Part shown: piece after piece, positions 9,355 to 17,482 of the stretch
Position numbering within the stretch: position 1 is the stretch's first letter
Layout of the letters: every line of letters starts with the position of its first letter
Source of the DNA: Riemerella anatipestifer
GTDB taxonomy: Bacteria; Bacteroidota; Bacteroidia; Flavobacteriales; Weeksellaceae
Direction: 5' to 3'
NCBI RefSeq assembly: GCF_009663465.1
Contig: NZ_QXHU01000005.1
Location: 206,377-270,376, forward strand
DNA length: 64,000 bases
Position numbers and translations under genes: made by a program
Notes under the pieces: generated by a model
Databases searched by the model: none
Told to the model about the DNA's origin: nothing
Seen by the model: only the letters and a program-made list of their open reading frames with translations

Positions 9355-10389
9355 TTATTCTATCACTACTTTTTTAACCTTTGGTTTCTCCTCTACTGGT
9401 TTGGGAGTAGGTTTAGGCTCTGGCTTTTTTTGTTCCGTTGGTTTTGGTTTAGCCGTTTCAGGTTTTGGAGTAGGTTTTACTTCTGTTTTTACCTCGGGTT
9501 TTGGTTTGGGCTGAGGAGTAGGCTCTGGTCTTACAGGCTCAGGCTCGTAGGTAATATCTTCCCCAAAATCAGGTGTGGTTACAGGAGCTATCCTTACTCT
9601 ATACATTTGGTCTAAAGCGTTGATTTTACTTTGCATTTCGGCTAAAGTTTTCTTACTTGCCCAAATGTCTATTTGCATACCTTGGTCTCTAAGGCTTCCC
9701 GGTGCAGGGTCTTGGTAATAGACAATATCGCTGTCGTCGCTTTTTCCGTCTTCATATTCTGCTAATCCTAGAGTAAAATAATTTTGCTCTATAATCATTT
9801 TAGCTTGTTTTACCGTCATTCCCACTACATTGGGTATGGCGATATTTCTTCTAGGACCACTACCAATGATTAAATCAATTGTAGAAAATCTAGGCAATAA
9901 AGTACCTGGAGCTAAGGTGGTACCGTTGTATCTCATTCCTATAACAGCATCTGGCTGAATGCTAGGTTCGTAGATGGTATCTCCTACTTTTAGTCCGATT
10001 CTTTCTAATTGAGTGAATACGGTGTTTTTGTATCGGTTAAGAACATCAGGTACAGTTACTTTAGCCCAAGTTCTAGGATTTACTCTTAGCCGAATAGCTC
10101 TACTTTCCTTCACTCTAGAACCTGGGGAAGGGTAGATTTGTAATACCTGAAAAGATTTGTATTTTGGGTCGTATTTTCCGCTGTCTATTTCGTATTCAAG
10201 TCCTGCATCATCTAGTGCTTTTATGGCTTCGTGCATACTCATATTTACGACATTGGGTACAGGGATTTCTTTACCGTGATTGGTGTGTAGTTCTAGCCAA
10301 CGGAAGGTAAGCCATACTAACCCTACCAACACGCCTATTGCTGCAACAGCATTAAGACCTACTTTCCAATGGAAAAGTGATTTAAACAT
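9355..10389 (-). CDS. PASTA-domain membrane protein
   Basis: A 344-residue protein counted from the ATG at 10389. One transmembrane helix (about residues 10-32) is followed by three PASTA domains: IPVPNVVNMSMHEAIKALDDAG, VTVPDVLNRYKNTVFTQLERIG and IAIPNVVGMTVKQAKMIIEQ. The end is a low-complexity Pro/Lys/Glu tail of about 60 residues. There is no kinase domain, as is usual for flavobacterial PASTA proteins. PASTA modules bind cell-wall fragments or partner proteins, so a periplasmic cell-envelope role is inferred. The longer frame would start at a TTG inside the promoter -7 element, so it is rejected. The spacer before rluD holds an imperfect hairpin, so read-through into rluD is possible. 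Confidence 0.85.
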   Translation of the reverse strand: MFKSLFHWKVGLNAVAAIGVLVGLVWLTFRWLELHTNHGKEIPVPNVVNMSMHEAIKALDDAGLEYEIDSGKYDPKYKSFQVLQIYPSPGSRVKESRAIRLRVNPRTWAKVTVPDVLNRYKNTVFTQLERIGLKVGDTIYEPSIQPDAVIGMRYNGTTLAPGTLLPRFSTIDLIIGSGPRRNIAIPNVVGMTVKQAKMIIEQNYFTLGLAEYEDGKSDDSDIVYYQDPAPGSLRDQGMQIDIWASKKTLAEMQSKINALDQMYRVRIAPVTTPDFGEDITYEPEPVRPEPTPQPKPKPEVKTEVKPTPKPETAKPKPTEQKKPEPKPTPKPVEEKPKVKKVVIE

Positions 10390-10413
10390 AATTCTATAAT
10401 TAAAACTTTTGAG

Positions 10414-10421
10414 CAAAGATA
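10414..10421 (-). promoter_or_regulatory. Promoter -7 element of the PASTA-rluD operon
   Basis: Read on the minus strand this is TATCTTTG, matching TAnnTTTG, 24 bases upstream of the chosen ATG. The TTG of an apparent upstream start lies inside it. Confidence 0.6.
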
Positions 10422-10497
10422 ATATTTTCTCATCAACAACGGCTAAAAAACAAGGTTATTTTCGTGGTTGAGTTATGCTTATATTTAGGTTTAGAGG

Positions 10498-13400
10498 TTA
10501 GATGTAAATAATCTCAGTTCCTAATACATTAAAGTCTAATTGTTCCAAAGCTATTTTGTATGCTAATATTTGGTTTTGATGTTTATCGTTAGGAGCTCCT
10601 GTTTTAAAATCTAAAATGTAATAGCCACCGTTTTTCTTTACCACTCTATCTGGGCGAAAAATATCTCCATTTAGCATAAAATCTCTTTCGTTGTAAACTT
10701 CTTCAATATCTTCAAAATAAAAGGAATAGGAGTGATGCTCCACTACCGAAAGAATGGTTTTTTCTATCTCTGCTTTTTCTTGTTTGGTTATAATGCCGTC
10801 TATCAGATAGCTGGATAGGACGGGTGTAATGTCGTTTTTAGTCTTGATTTTGGACAGAATTTCGTGAGTGAAAATCCCTGTACGCACCTTTTCGTTTCGT
10901 TCTTGATAGGTTTTAGAAGGCGTTGCGATTTGGATATTGCTAGAAATACAAGTGTTAGGTATAATTTCTACACTTTGTTTGTTGATTTCGGTTGGTTTTT
11001 TCTTACGATTTTGTTTTTGATAAGAATTGTTTTCTTCTGGATAAAGGTCAAACTGCTGCTCGGAAGCGTTAAACTGCTGTACAAAGTCCAATATTTCTAG
11101 TTTGTTTTCTCCTGACTGACTAGGCTTTTGGAGATATAGGAAAAGTTGCTCCACAGGTCTGGTCGTGGCAACATATTGCACGCAATAGCGGTCGATTTTA
11201 TTTTTATAGGTGTTTTCGTCTGAAAATGATTTCAAAGTATCGTCATACACCAAAAGTTCCTTTTTAAACTGACTAAGATTAACCGATTTTAAATTTTCTA
11301 AATCTACCGATAGCCAATCATTAAAAGAACTATCTTTATGGCTGTTTTTCATTGGGAGGAATACCACAGGGTACTCTAAACCTTTGGTAGCGTGTATGGT
11401 CATCATTTTGATGGCATCTATGTTTTCGGAGGATTGTATGGATTTTTCCGAGGCTTCTTCGTCCCAGTATTTAATAAAATCTTTTAAAGTTTTTCCTGGA
11501 TTTTGGGTAAAGGCATAGACTTCCTCTAAGAAGTTTAGTATGAAATCGGTCTCTTGTTGAGGTACAGCAAATTGTTTTACCAAATACTCTATCCTATTAT
11601 AAAGATTGAGATGTAGGTAGTGCTGATGATTAAGTTTAATGCCGTATCGTTTATTTAATTCTTCCAAAATCGTATCGGAAGTTTTGAGTTCAAGAAGGTT
11701 TGTCATTTCTTCGGAGAACAAATTTATGTTAATTCTTCCTAAACTATTGAGGTGATACAAAGCTCTCATAAGGCTGTCGTAATTAGAAGTATCGTTTTCC
11801 CATTTCAGGTATTCTATGGTTGCCAAAAGGGTTTTGGATAAATCTAAACTTAAGCCTTTTTCGGAAATGGTTTTAATGTAGGTTTCAGTATTTTTATAAT
11901 TGACTTTTAGTAATCCTAGTCTTTGAGATAGCTGTTTTATTTCTCCTTTTGTTCGGCACATAATACAAATGTCCGAGAATTGGAAACCGTTGTTTAGGCA
12001 AGTTTTAATATCTTCAAACATTTGGTTGGCTACCTCGTCAAAGAAAACTTCATCTTTTCGGTCGTATTCTACTAGATTTACTCTTACTCGCCCTAGTAGA
12101 CCTTCTCTTTTAGCTATTTGTTGCCCTTGTTCTGCAAAAAGGTGTCTGTGTTCTTCCTGTTCCAAATCTTTTGCCATAAAGGCATAAAGTTCATTATTAA
12201 AACGAACAATATTTTGGGCACTTCTCCAGTTATTTTCAAGATTTTCAAGGTTGATGTTTACACCCGTCGCTTCTTTACCATTGATGATGTCTAGCATCTG
12301 CTCTGCATCACCACCTCTAAATCTGTAGATACTTTGTTTAGGGTCGCCTACGAGGGTAAAGCTGTGGTCTTCGGAGCTGATGGTGTGGTCTCTAAGTGGG
12401 ATAATATTTTCCCATTGTAGTTTGGAAGTGTCTTGGAATTCATCAAAAAAATAATGCTGATATCTAGTGCCTATTTTCTCATAAATAAAAGCCGAAGGCT
12501 CCTCTCGTAAATTTTCTTTGATTAGAATATTAAATTTGGAAAGAAGTACTAAATCGTCTTCGTTTTCTATGATTTCCAATTGCTCACGGATTTCTTTATT
12601 GATTTTGAGTGGTAGCAATTCTTTAAGAATTTTGGCTTTCTTTTCCGAAGTTACATAGTTTGTGATGATGATTGCTCTCCATTCTATAAGGGTATCTAAA
12701 ATGGAAAATATAGCATTTATAATGGTGTTGTCCTTAGATGCTGTACCTTTTCGGAAGCGTTCTAAAGCTTTTTCTTCATCAGACGGAAAGGGGAATTTAT
12801 CTCTCTGCCCAGTATAAAACTTTAGAGCTTCTTCAAAAAACTTTCCTAGCCCAGAACTCGCTCCACCTTGGAAATCTTTAATTTCTAAATTATTTTCGCT
12901 AATGAGTGCTAAAGCCTTTTTGGCATATTGCAAAGCCTCGTTGTGGTGTTGTGTGAGTTGCGTTCTAAGTTTTAGTTTCAGATTGTCATACGCTTCCCAA
13001 TCAAAGGTTTCATTTTTTTGTAATTCTTCGTAGTGTACATCATTTACGAAGGTTTTGGCTCGGTCGTACAGTGTTTTATTTACATTGATTCGTTCCTCAT
13101 TTTCTAGGTTGTAATTAACGAAATCCATAAACGCTTCCGAAACTTTTGGGTCTTCTCCTATTTTATCTAATAGTTGGTCAACTGCTTCTATGAGGTAGGG
13201 CTCGTTATTGATTTCTAGGTTGAAATTCTGTGCCAATCCCAATTCGTAGGAAAAACTCCTTACCAGTTTTGCATTAAATTTATCTATTGTCCCAATGTTT
13301 AAAATAGAATAGTGATGCAGAATATAATCCAAAACCTTTTTAGAACGGTAGTGAAGGTCTTCAATGGTGAGTTTTATCCCTTGTGTCTCTAGGTAAGATT

Positions 13401-13632
13401 GTATTGCCTTTAGCTCGTTGTTTTGTAAATAATCCTCTTTGGTAAACGCTTCTAGCCATTGCAAGATACGCTCTTTCATTTCGTTGGCGGCTTTGTTGGT
13501 AAAGGTAAGAGCGAGAATGTAGCGTATGGCTTTTTCGTCTGGTGTTCTAAGGCACAGAGATAGTATTCTGATAACGAGGGTATAGGTTTTTCCCGAACCT
13601 GCCGAAGCACTTATAGCGTTGTATGGATGCAT
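10498..13632 (-). CDS. UvrD/RecB-family helicase with C-terminal nuclease (AddA-like)
   Basis: A 1044-residue superfamily 1 helicase-nuclease for double-strand break processing. Walker A (ASAGSGKT, residues 9-16) is at the extreme N-terminus. Walker B FFDEFQDTS lies near residue 395, motif III/IV (LVGDPKQSIYRFRGGD) follows, and motif V (TIHATKGLEYPVVFLP) is near 745. The last 60 residues hold a RecB-type PD-(D/E)XK nuclease: RPDRVV then YILDFKTG. This order matches AddA/RecB of Bacteroidota. The usual AddB partner is not in the window on either side of the gene. The upstream spacer of 125 bases is shared with the divergent terC. Confidence 0.9.
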   Translation of the reverse strand: MHPYNAISASAGSGKTYTLVIRILSLCLRTPDEKAIRYILALTFTNKAANEMKERILQWLEAFTKEDYLQNNELKAIQSYLETQGIKLTIEDLHYRSKKVLDYILHHYSILNIGTIDKFNAKLVRSFSYELGLAQNFNLEINNEPYLIEAVDQLLDKIGEDPKVSEAFMDFVNYNLENEERINVNKTLYDRAKTFVNDVHYEELQKNETFDWEAYDNLKLKLRTQLTQHHNEALQYAKKALALISENNLEIKDFQGGASSGLGKFFEEALKFYTGQRDKFPFPSDEEKALERFRKGTASKDNTIINAIFSILDTLIEWRAIIITNYVTSEKKAKILKELLPLKINKEIREQLEIIENEDDLVLLSKFNILIKENLREEPSAFIYEKIGTRYQHYFFDEFQDTSKLQWENIIPLRDHTISSEDHSFTLVGDPKQSIYRFRGGDAEQMLDIINGKEATGVNINLENLENNWRSAQNIVRFNNELYAFMAKDLEQEEHRHLFAEQGQQIAKREGLLGRVRVNLVEYDRKDEVFFDEVANQMFEDIKTCLNNGFQFSDICIMCRTKGEIKQLSQRLGLLKVNYKNTETYIKTISEKGLSLDLSKTLLATIEYLKWENDTSNYDSLMRALYHLNSLGRININLFSEEMTNLLELKTSDTILEELNKRYGIKLNHQHYLHLNLYNRIEYLVKQFAVPQQETDFILNFLEEVYAFTQNPGKTLKDFIKYWDEEASEKSIQSSENIDAIKMMTIHATKGLEYPVVFLPMKNSHKDSSFNDWLSVDLENLKSVNLSQFKKELLVYDDTLKSFSDENTYKNKIDRYCVQYVATTRPVEQLFLYLQKPSQSGENKLEILDFVQQFNASEQQFDLYPEENNSYQKQNRKKKPTEINKQSVEIIPNTCISSNIQIATPSKTYQERNEKVRTGIFTHEILSKIKTKNDITPVLSSYLIDGIITKQEKAEIEKTILSVVEHHSYSFYFEDIEEVYNERDFMLNGDIFRPDRVVKKNGGYYILDFKTGAPNDKHQNQILAYKIALEQLDFNVLGTEIIYI

Positions 13633-13757
13633 ATATTTGTATATTGTATTTCTTGTATGAATCGCAATTTAAACAATAATTTTTCTATAATGAAATTTTT
13701 TTCTTTGGTCTCAAAAACTTTCCTAATTTTACGCCTTCAATTCAAATGAAATAAATA

Positions 13758-14585
13758 ATGGAATTTTTAGAAGTATTTTCATCAGCCGATGCTTGGATAG
13801 CTCTCTTAACGCTGACCTTTTTAGAAATAGTATTGGGGATAGATAACATTGTTTTCATCTCCATAGTGTCCAATAAAATAGAGCCCAAAGACCAGAAAAA
13901 AGCAAGAAATATAGGGTTGCTTTTGGCAATGGTATTTAGGGTAGTATTGTTATTCGGTATCAAATGGGTAGTGAGTCTTAATAATGAGTTGTTTGGAGTG
14001 CATCTATCTTGGTTTCACGGTAGCGTTACGGGGCAGAGTTTAATTATATTTATTGGAGGGTTGTTTTTGCTTTACAAATCCGTTTCCGAAATTCACCATA
14101 AACTAGAAGGGGAGGAAGAGCTTAAAGTGTCCAATTCTAAGAAAACATCTTTAGGTTCTGCTATTGCACAGATAGCTGCACTCAACCTGGTATTCTCTTT
14201 CGATAGTATCCTTACGGCGGTAGGTTTGGTAAGTTTTAATCAGTACGGAGAGGCAGGAGCATTGGCGATTATGATTTTGGCGGTGGTGATTTCTGTGGTG
14301 ATTATGATGGCGTTTGCAGGACCAGTAAGTAATTTTGTTAATCAGCACCCAACCATTCAGATTTTGGGGCTTTCGTTCCTTATTTTGATAGGGGTAATGT
14401 TACTCGCTGAAGCCTCTCATTTAGGGCATTTCTCTTTGTTTGACCAAGAGGTGGGCGTAATTCCTAAAGGATATTTATACTTTGCGATTTTCTTCTCGTT
14501 GGCGGTAGAATTCATCAATATGAAGCTTCGTAAAAAAGGTAAACCAGTGGAACTGCACAACTCCGAAAAAATAGACCAATTGTAA
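13758..14585 (+). CDS. TerC-family integral membrane protein
   Basis: A 275-residue membrane protein with about seven to eight hydrophobic segments. The family signature LEIVLGIDNIVFISIVSNKI lies at residues 22-41, and a second acidic membrane motif (LNLVFSFDSILTAVGLV) lies near residue 145. These match TerC/Alx proteins, now linked to manganese export or metal loading of exported enzymes. The mapping to tellurite resistance is historical and should not be assumed. The gene stands alone, divergent from the helicase-nuclease; a weak -7-like TAATTTTA lies just upstream. Confidence 0.9.
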   Translation: MEFLEVFSSADAWIALLTLTFLEIVLGIDNIVFISIVSNKIEPKDQKKARNIGLLLAMVFRVVLLFGIKWVVSLNNELFGVHLSWFHGSVTGQSLIIFIGGLFLLYKSVSEIHHKLEGEEELKVSNSKKTSLGSAIAQIAALNLVFSFDSILTAVGLVSFNQYGEAGALAIMILAVVISVVIMMAFAGPVSNFVNQHPTIQILGLSFLILIGVMLLAEASHLGHFSLFDQEVGVIPKGYLYFAIFFSLAVEFINMKLRKKGKPVELHNSEKIDQL

Positions 14586-14724
14586 TTTTTTATGTGGGTG
14601 TATCCTTTGTCTAGGTTTAGTTTCTTCGTTAGGTCGGTCTTCAGCAGTCGTCATAATAATACCTAGATAGTTTTGTTAGTGGCAATGTATACAGACACAA
14701 AATAGACTTAAGAACACTAAGGAA

Positions 14725-15162
14725 ATGAAATATCAAATTACAGATAAATTTAGCCGCATCGGACTGCACGATTCCCATTTTTCAAATATTTCATTCGACA
14801 AGGACAGCATTGCTATAAACATTGATTGGGGATTTCTAGAAAACTTTGAAGAGGAAAAAATCAGAGAAGCGATAGTGTTTGACGAAGCGGAATTATATTT
14901 TAGTGGCATTAAATCACAGACATTTAAAAAAATCACTAATGATAACTCAATTCAAATTGATTTTCCCAATTCTTTATGTGAAGACAATTGGTTAATTATG
15001 ACAAATGAGTGCATTGACAATATCAACGAATTTTCAATGGTTATAACTATGACAAACTATGAACAATACATTGAATGGATTATAAACTTCGAGTCTGGAC
15101 AGCTCACATGGGACAAATTCATTCTGCATAAAAATTGGCTGAATGGACAAGAAAAACTTTAA
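14725..15162 (+). CDS. Unrecognised 145-residue protein in a cassette-like setting
   Basis: I do not recognise a family. The product is acidic and soluble with no signal peptide or membrane segment. Alternating hydrophobic residues suggest beta strands (SIAINIDWGFL, AELYFSGIKS, FSMVITMTNYEQYIEWII). Such small solitary proteins in Flavobacteriia are often immunity or stress-related, but nothing here proves that. An octamer TGTTAGTG about 50 bases upstream is the reverse complement of CACTAACA about 25 bases downstream, and the downstream flank is GC-richer than the gene. This looks like a single-gene unit acquired separately. Confidence 0.6.
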   Translation: MKYQITDKFSRIGLHDSHFSNISFDKDSIAINIDWGFLENFEEEKIREAIVFDEAELYFSGIKSQTFKKITNDNSIQIDFPNSLCEDNWLIMTNECIDNINEFSMVITMTNYEQYIEWIINFESGQLTWDKFILHKNWLNGQEKL

Positions 15163-15185
15163 CGAAGGGAATGTTAAAAAAACAC

Positions 15186-15320
15186 TCTCACTAACACAGG
15201 TTTTGAGTCAGGCGGGCTGACGTGCGAACTTGGAGTTTTGCACTTCTATTAAACTTTAGTAATAAATTGGAACTTTGTTGCTCCGAAATCCGCCCGAACG
15301 CAAAGCCCTAGCCCGAAAGA
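15186..15320 (+). other. Structured flank downstream of the orphan gene
   Basis: After CACTAACAC comes a GC-rich hairpin-forming stretch (GTCAG/CTGAC arms around a GCGGG loop) and then a region with CGCCCGAACGCAAAGCCC. I recall similar GCGGGCTGACGT-type spacers behind solitary genes in other Flavobacteriia genomes, which suggests a shared cassette boundary. It does not contain the core sites of a class 1 integron attC that I could identify. Confidence 0.35.
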
Positions 15321-15343
15321 AACAGAAAAATAACCACTATCAC

Positions 15344-15376
15344 AAAAACTTTGCTGAATCTCTTAGCAAAGTTTTT
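15344..15376 (+). terminator. Hairpin terminator
   Basis: AAAAACTTTGCT (15344-15355) pairs perfectly with AGCAAAGTTTTT (15365-15376) around a nine-base loop and continues into a T-run. No gene lies between it and the orphan gene ending at 15162, so it terminates that gene or a lost one. Confidence 0.7.
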
Positions 15377-15401
15377 TGTTTAATAGAGCGAGGAGGGAAT
15401 T

Positions 15402-15660
15402 TGGGGTTCTAGGCTAAGTCGCCTAGGTTCGTTGGGAAGAGGTTGGCGTTAGATATAAAGTCGTTTAGGTTAAGTTGGAAGTGTTTTGGGTCCCAGGCTA
15501 AGTTGTCTAGGTTAAATAGGAAGTGCTTTAAGCTAAAGACCAAGTCGTCTATATTTTAAACCAAGTTGTCTAGGTTCGTTAGGAAATAAATGACGTTCTG
15601 AACCAAGAGTTCTAGGTTCTAGACCAAGTCCACTAGGTTAAATTGGGAGTATTTGGGGTT
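15402..15660. repeat. Degenerate 21/42-base phased repeat array
   Basis: Non-coding array of imperfect units. The heptamer series AAGTCGT-like, CTAGGTT and NNNTNGG recurs. AAGTCGC at 15416 is followed by AAGTCGT, AAGTTGT, AAGTCGT, AAGTTGT, AAGAGTT and AAGTCCA at steps of exactly 42, 42, 42, 21, 42 and 21 bases. No frame is open across it. The exact phase with decayed sequence points to expansion of a 7x3-base unit. A related CTAGGTT fragment lies near 14617. Confidence 0.75.
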
Positions 15661-15852
15661 GATTTAATAAAAAACATAATTTATAAGCAAATTACCCTTT
15701 ACAGACGCAAAATTAGCTTCTAAAAGTATAACTTTGCGATGCTAAAGTGCTAATGTGGGGCTTTACACTTTATATAGTGCTAATGATATGGCACCAAAAT
15801 GTCTTTAGAAACTAATAGAATATTTGCAAAACCACCTTAATAGATTTAATAT
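15661..15852 (+). promoter_or_regulatory. mazG upstream region with a -7 element and paired 10-base repeats
   Basis: TAACTTTG at 15729-15736 matches the Bacteroidota -7 element and would give a leader of about 110 bases for mazG. Within that leader AGTGCTAATG occurs twice (15746-15755 and 15776-15785), exactly 30 bases apart. The pair could be an operator, but nothing else supports that. Confidence 0.4.
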
Positions 15853-16626
15853 ATGACCACGAGAGAGCAACAACTAAACGCCTTTGGAGAATTACTGGAG
15901 ATTATGGATACCCTAAGAGCGCAATGCCCTTGGGATAGAAAACAAACCTTGCAAAGTCTAAGACACCTCACCCTAGAGGAAGTCTATGAGCTATCCGATG
16001 CCCTTCTGAACGAAGACCTAGACGAGATTAAGAAAGAATTGGGAGATGTCCTTTTACATTTGGTATTTTATGCCAAAATAGGCTCGGAGCAGCAGCACTT
16101 TGATATAGGAGATGCCCTAAAATCACTCAACGAAAAACTCATTTTCAGGCACCCTCATATCTACGGCAATACAGAGGTGAAAGACGAGGAAGAAGTGAAG
16201 CAAAATTGGGAGAAACTCAAGCTCAAAGAGGGCAATCGTTCCATTCTATCAGGCGTACCTAGAGGGCTGCCGTCTTTGGTAAAGGCATATCGTATCCAAG
16301 ACAAGGTGCGGGGCATCGGTTTTGAGTTTCCAAATGCCGAAGCGGCGTGGAGCAAGGTAGAAGAAGAACTTCAAGAGTTTCATCATACCCAAGACTCGCA
16401 GCAGAAGGAACAAGAGTTTGGCGATGTGTTGTTTTCTTTGGTTAATTATGCTCGGCTTTCGGGCATCAATCCTGATACTGCCTTAGAGCGTACCAATCAC
16501 AAATTCATTAGCCGCTTTCAAACGATGGAGGCTTTAGCTTCGCAGAAAAATCTCAACCTAGACAGCCTCTCTCTGGAAGAGATGGACTGCCTTTGGGAAG
16601 AAGCTAAAAAACAAGAACGAGAATAA
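15853..16626 (+). CDS. mazG: Nucleoside triphosphate pyrophosphohydrolase MazG
   Basis: A 257-residue house-cleaning enzyme that hydrolyses (d)NTPs to NMP and pyrophosphate. Two MazG domains are visible. The first has the metal-binding pattern EEVYELSDAL ... EIKKELGDVLLHLVFYAKI (about residues 36-77), and the second EELQEFHHT ... EFGDVLFSLVNYARL (about 171-206). WDRKQTLQSLRHLTLEE near the N-terminus and YRIQDKVRGIGFEF in the linker are also characteristic. Length is normal. The gene leads a plus-strand run with aroE and the DUF349 gene and is more GC-rich than its neighbours. Confidence 0.95.
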   Translation: MTTREQQLNAFGELLEIMDTLRAQCPWDRKQTLQSLRHLTLEEVYELSDALLNEDLDEIKKELGDVLLHLVFYAKIGSEQQHFDIGDALKSLNEKLIFRHPHIYGNTEVKDEEEVKQNWEKLKLKEGNRSILSGVPRGLPSLVKAYRIQDKVRGIGFEFPNAEAAWSKVEEELQEFHHTQDSQQKEQEFGDVLFSLVNYARLSGINPDTALERTNHKFISRFQTMEALASQKNLNLDSLSLEEMDCLWEEAKKQERE

Positions 16627-16677
16627 ATGAAAAATGTTCGGTAATCATTACCTTTAATAGTTATTATAAACAAGTTT

Positions 16678-17403
16678 ATGGGAAAACAGTTGGGGCTTAT
16701 AGGGAGAAACATTTCATACTCCTTCTCTCAAAAATATTTTGAAGCCAAGTTTAAGAAGTTATTTATCAAAGATATTTCCTACCATATTTTAGATTTGCCC
16801 AGTATAGAGAGCGTTACAGCATTATGGTCTAATCCAAGATTGGTGGGCTTTAATGTTACCATTCCGTACAAAGTAGAAATTATAAACTACCTAGATGAGC
16901 TTAGCGAAGAAACCCAAGCCATAGGGGCGGTAAATACAGTAAGCATTAAAGACGGCAAGAGGATAGGTTACAATACAGATGCCTATGGTTTTGAACGAAC
17001 CTTAGACCTCCATCTTAAACCTACTCATCAGAAGGCACTTGTACTAGGCGATGGTGGGGCGGCTAAAGCCGTTAAATTTGTGTTAGAGCGTAAAGGTATT
17101 CCGTATCTTGTGGTCTCTAGGCGAGGGGCAATCAAATTTGAACAACTTACCGAAGAGCATCTGTCCGAATATCAAATCATCATACAATGTACTCCCGTAG
17201 GCACTTATCCTAATGTGGAAGACTGTGTCCTATTCCCGTTTGATGGGCTTTCGGACGAACATTTGGTATTAGACCTTATCTATAATCCCGAACGAACTAA
17301 ACTCATCAAAGAAGCTCAAAAAAGAGGGGCTAAAACAGCTAATGGACTGTTTATGCTAGAACAACAGGCAGAAAAAGCGTGGGAAATTTGGAATTTAGTA
17401 TAA
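16678..17403 (+). CDS. aroE: Shikimate dehydrogenase
   Basis: A 241-residue NADPH-dependent enzyme that reduces 3-dehydroshikimate to shikimate in aromatic amino acid synthesis. The substrate site is formed by NISYSFSQ near residue 11 and NVTIPYK, whose Lys65 is the expected catalytic base. NTDAYGF provides Asp101, the partner residue. The nucleotide-binding glycine loop is LGDGGAAKAV. It is at the short end of the family but complete. It starts 51 bases after mazG, so co-transcription is likely. Confidence 0.95.
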   Translation: MGKQLGLIGRNISYSFSQKYFEAKFKKLFIKDISYHILDLPSIESVTALWSNPRLVGFNVTIPYKVEIINYLDELSEETQAIGAVNTVSIKDGKRIGYNTDAYGFERTLDLHLKPTHQKALVLGDGGAAKAVKFVLERKGIPYLVVSRRGAIKFEQLTEEHLSEYQIIIQCTPVGTYPNVEDCVLFPFDGLSDEHLVLDLIYNPERTKLIKEAQKRGAKTANGLFMLEQQAEKAWEIWNLV

Positions 17404-17482
17404 AAAACCTTTAATTTAGTGCCGATGGAAAAATTGGGGCTTAGAACCCAATTAGAATTTAATACTTTAAAAATATACTGCT

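Noticed and set aside
15186-15320. Classical integron attC site
   Set aside because: No GTTRRRY/RYYYAAC core pair in the expected arrangement could be found, and no integron integrase is present.
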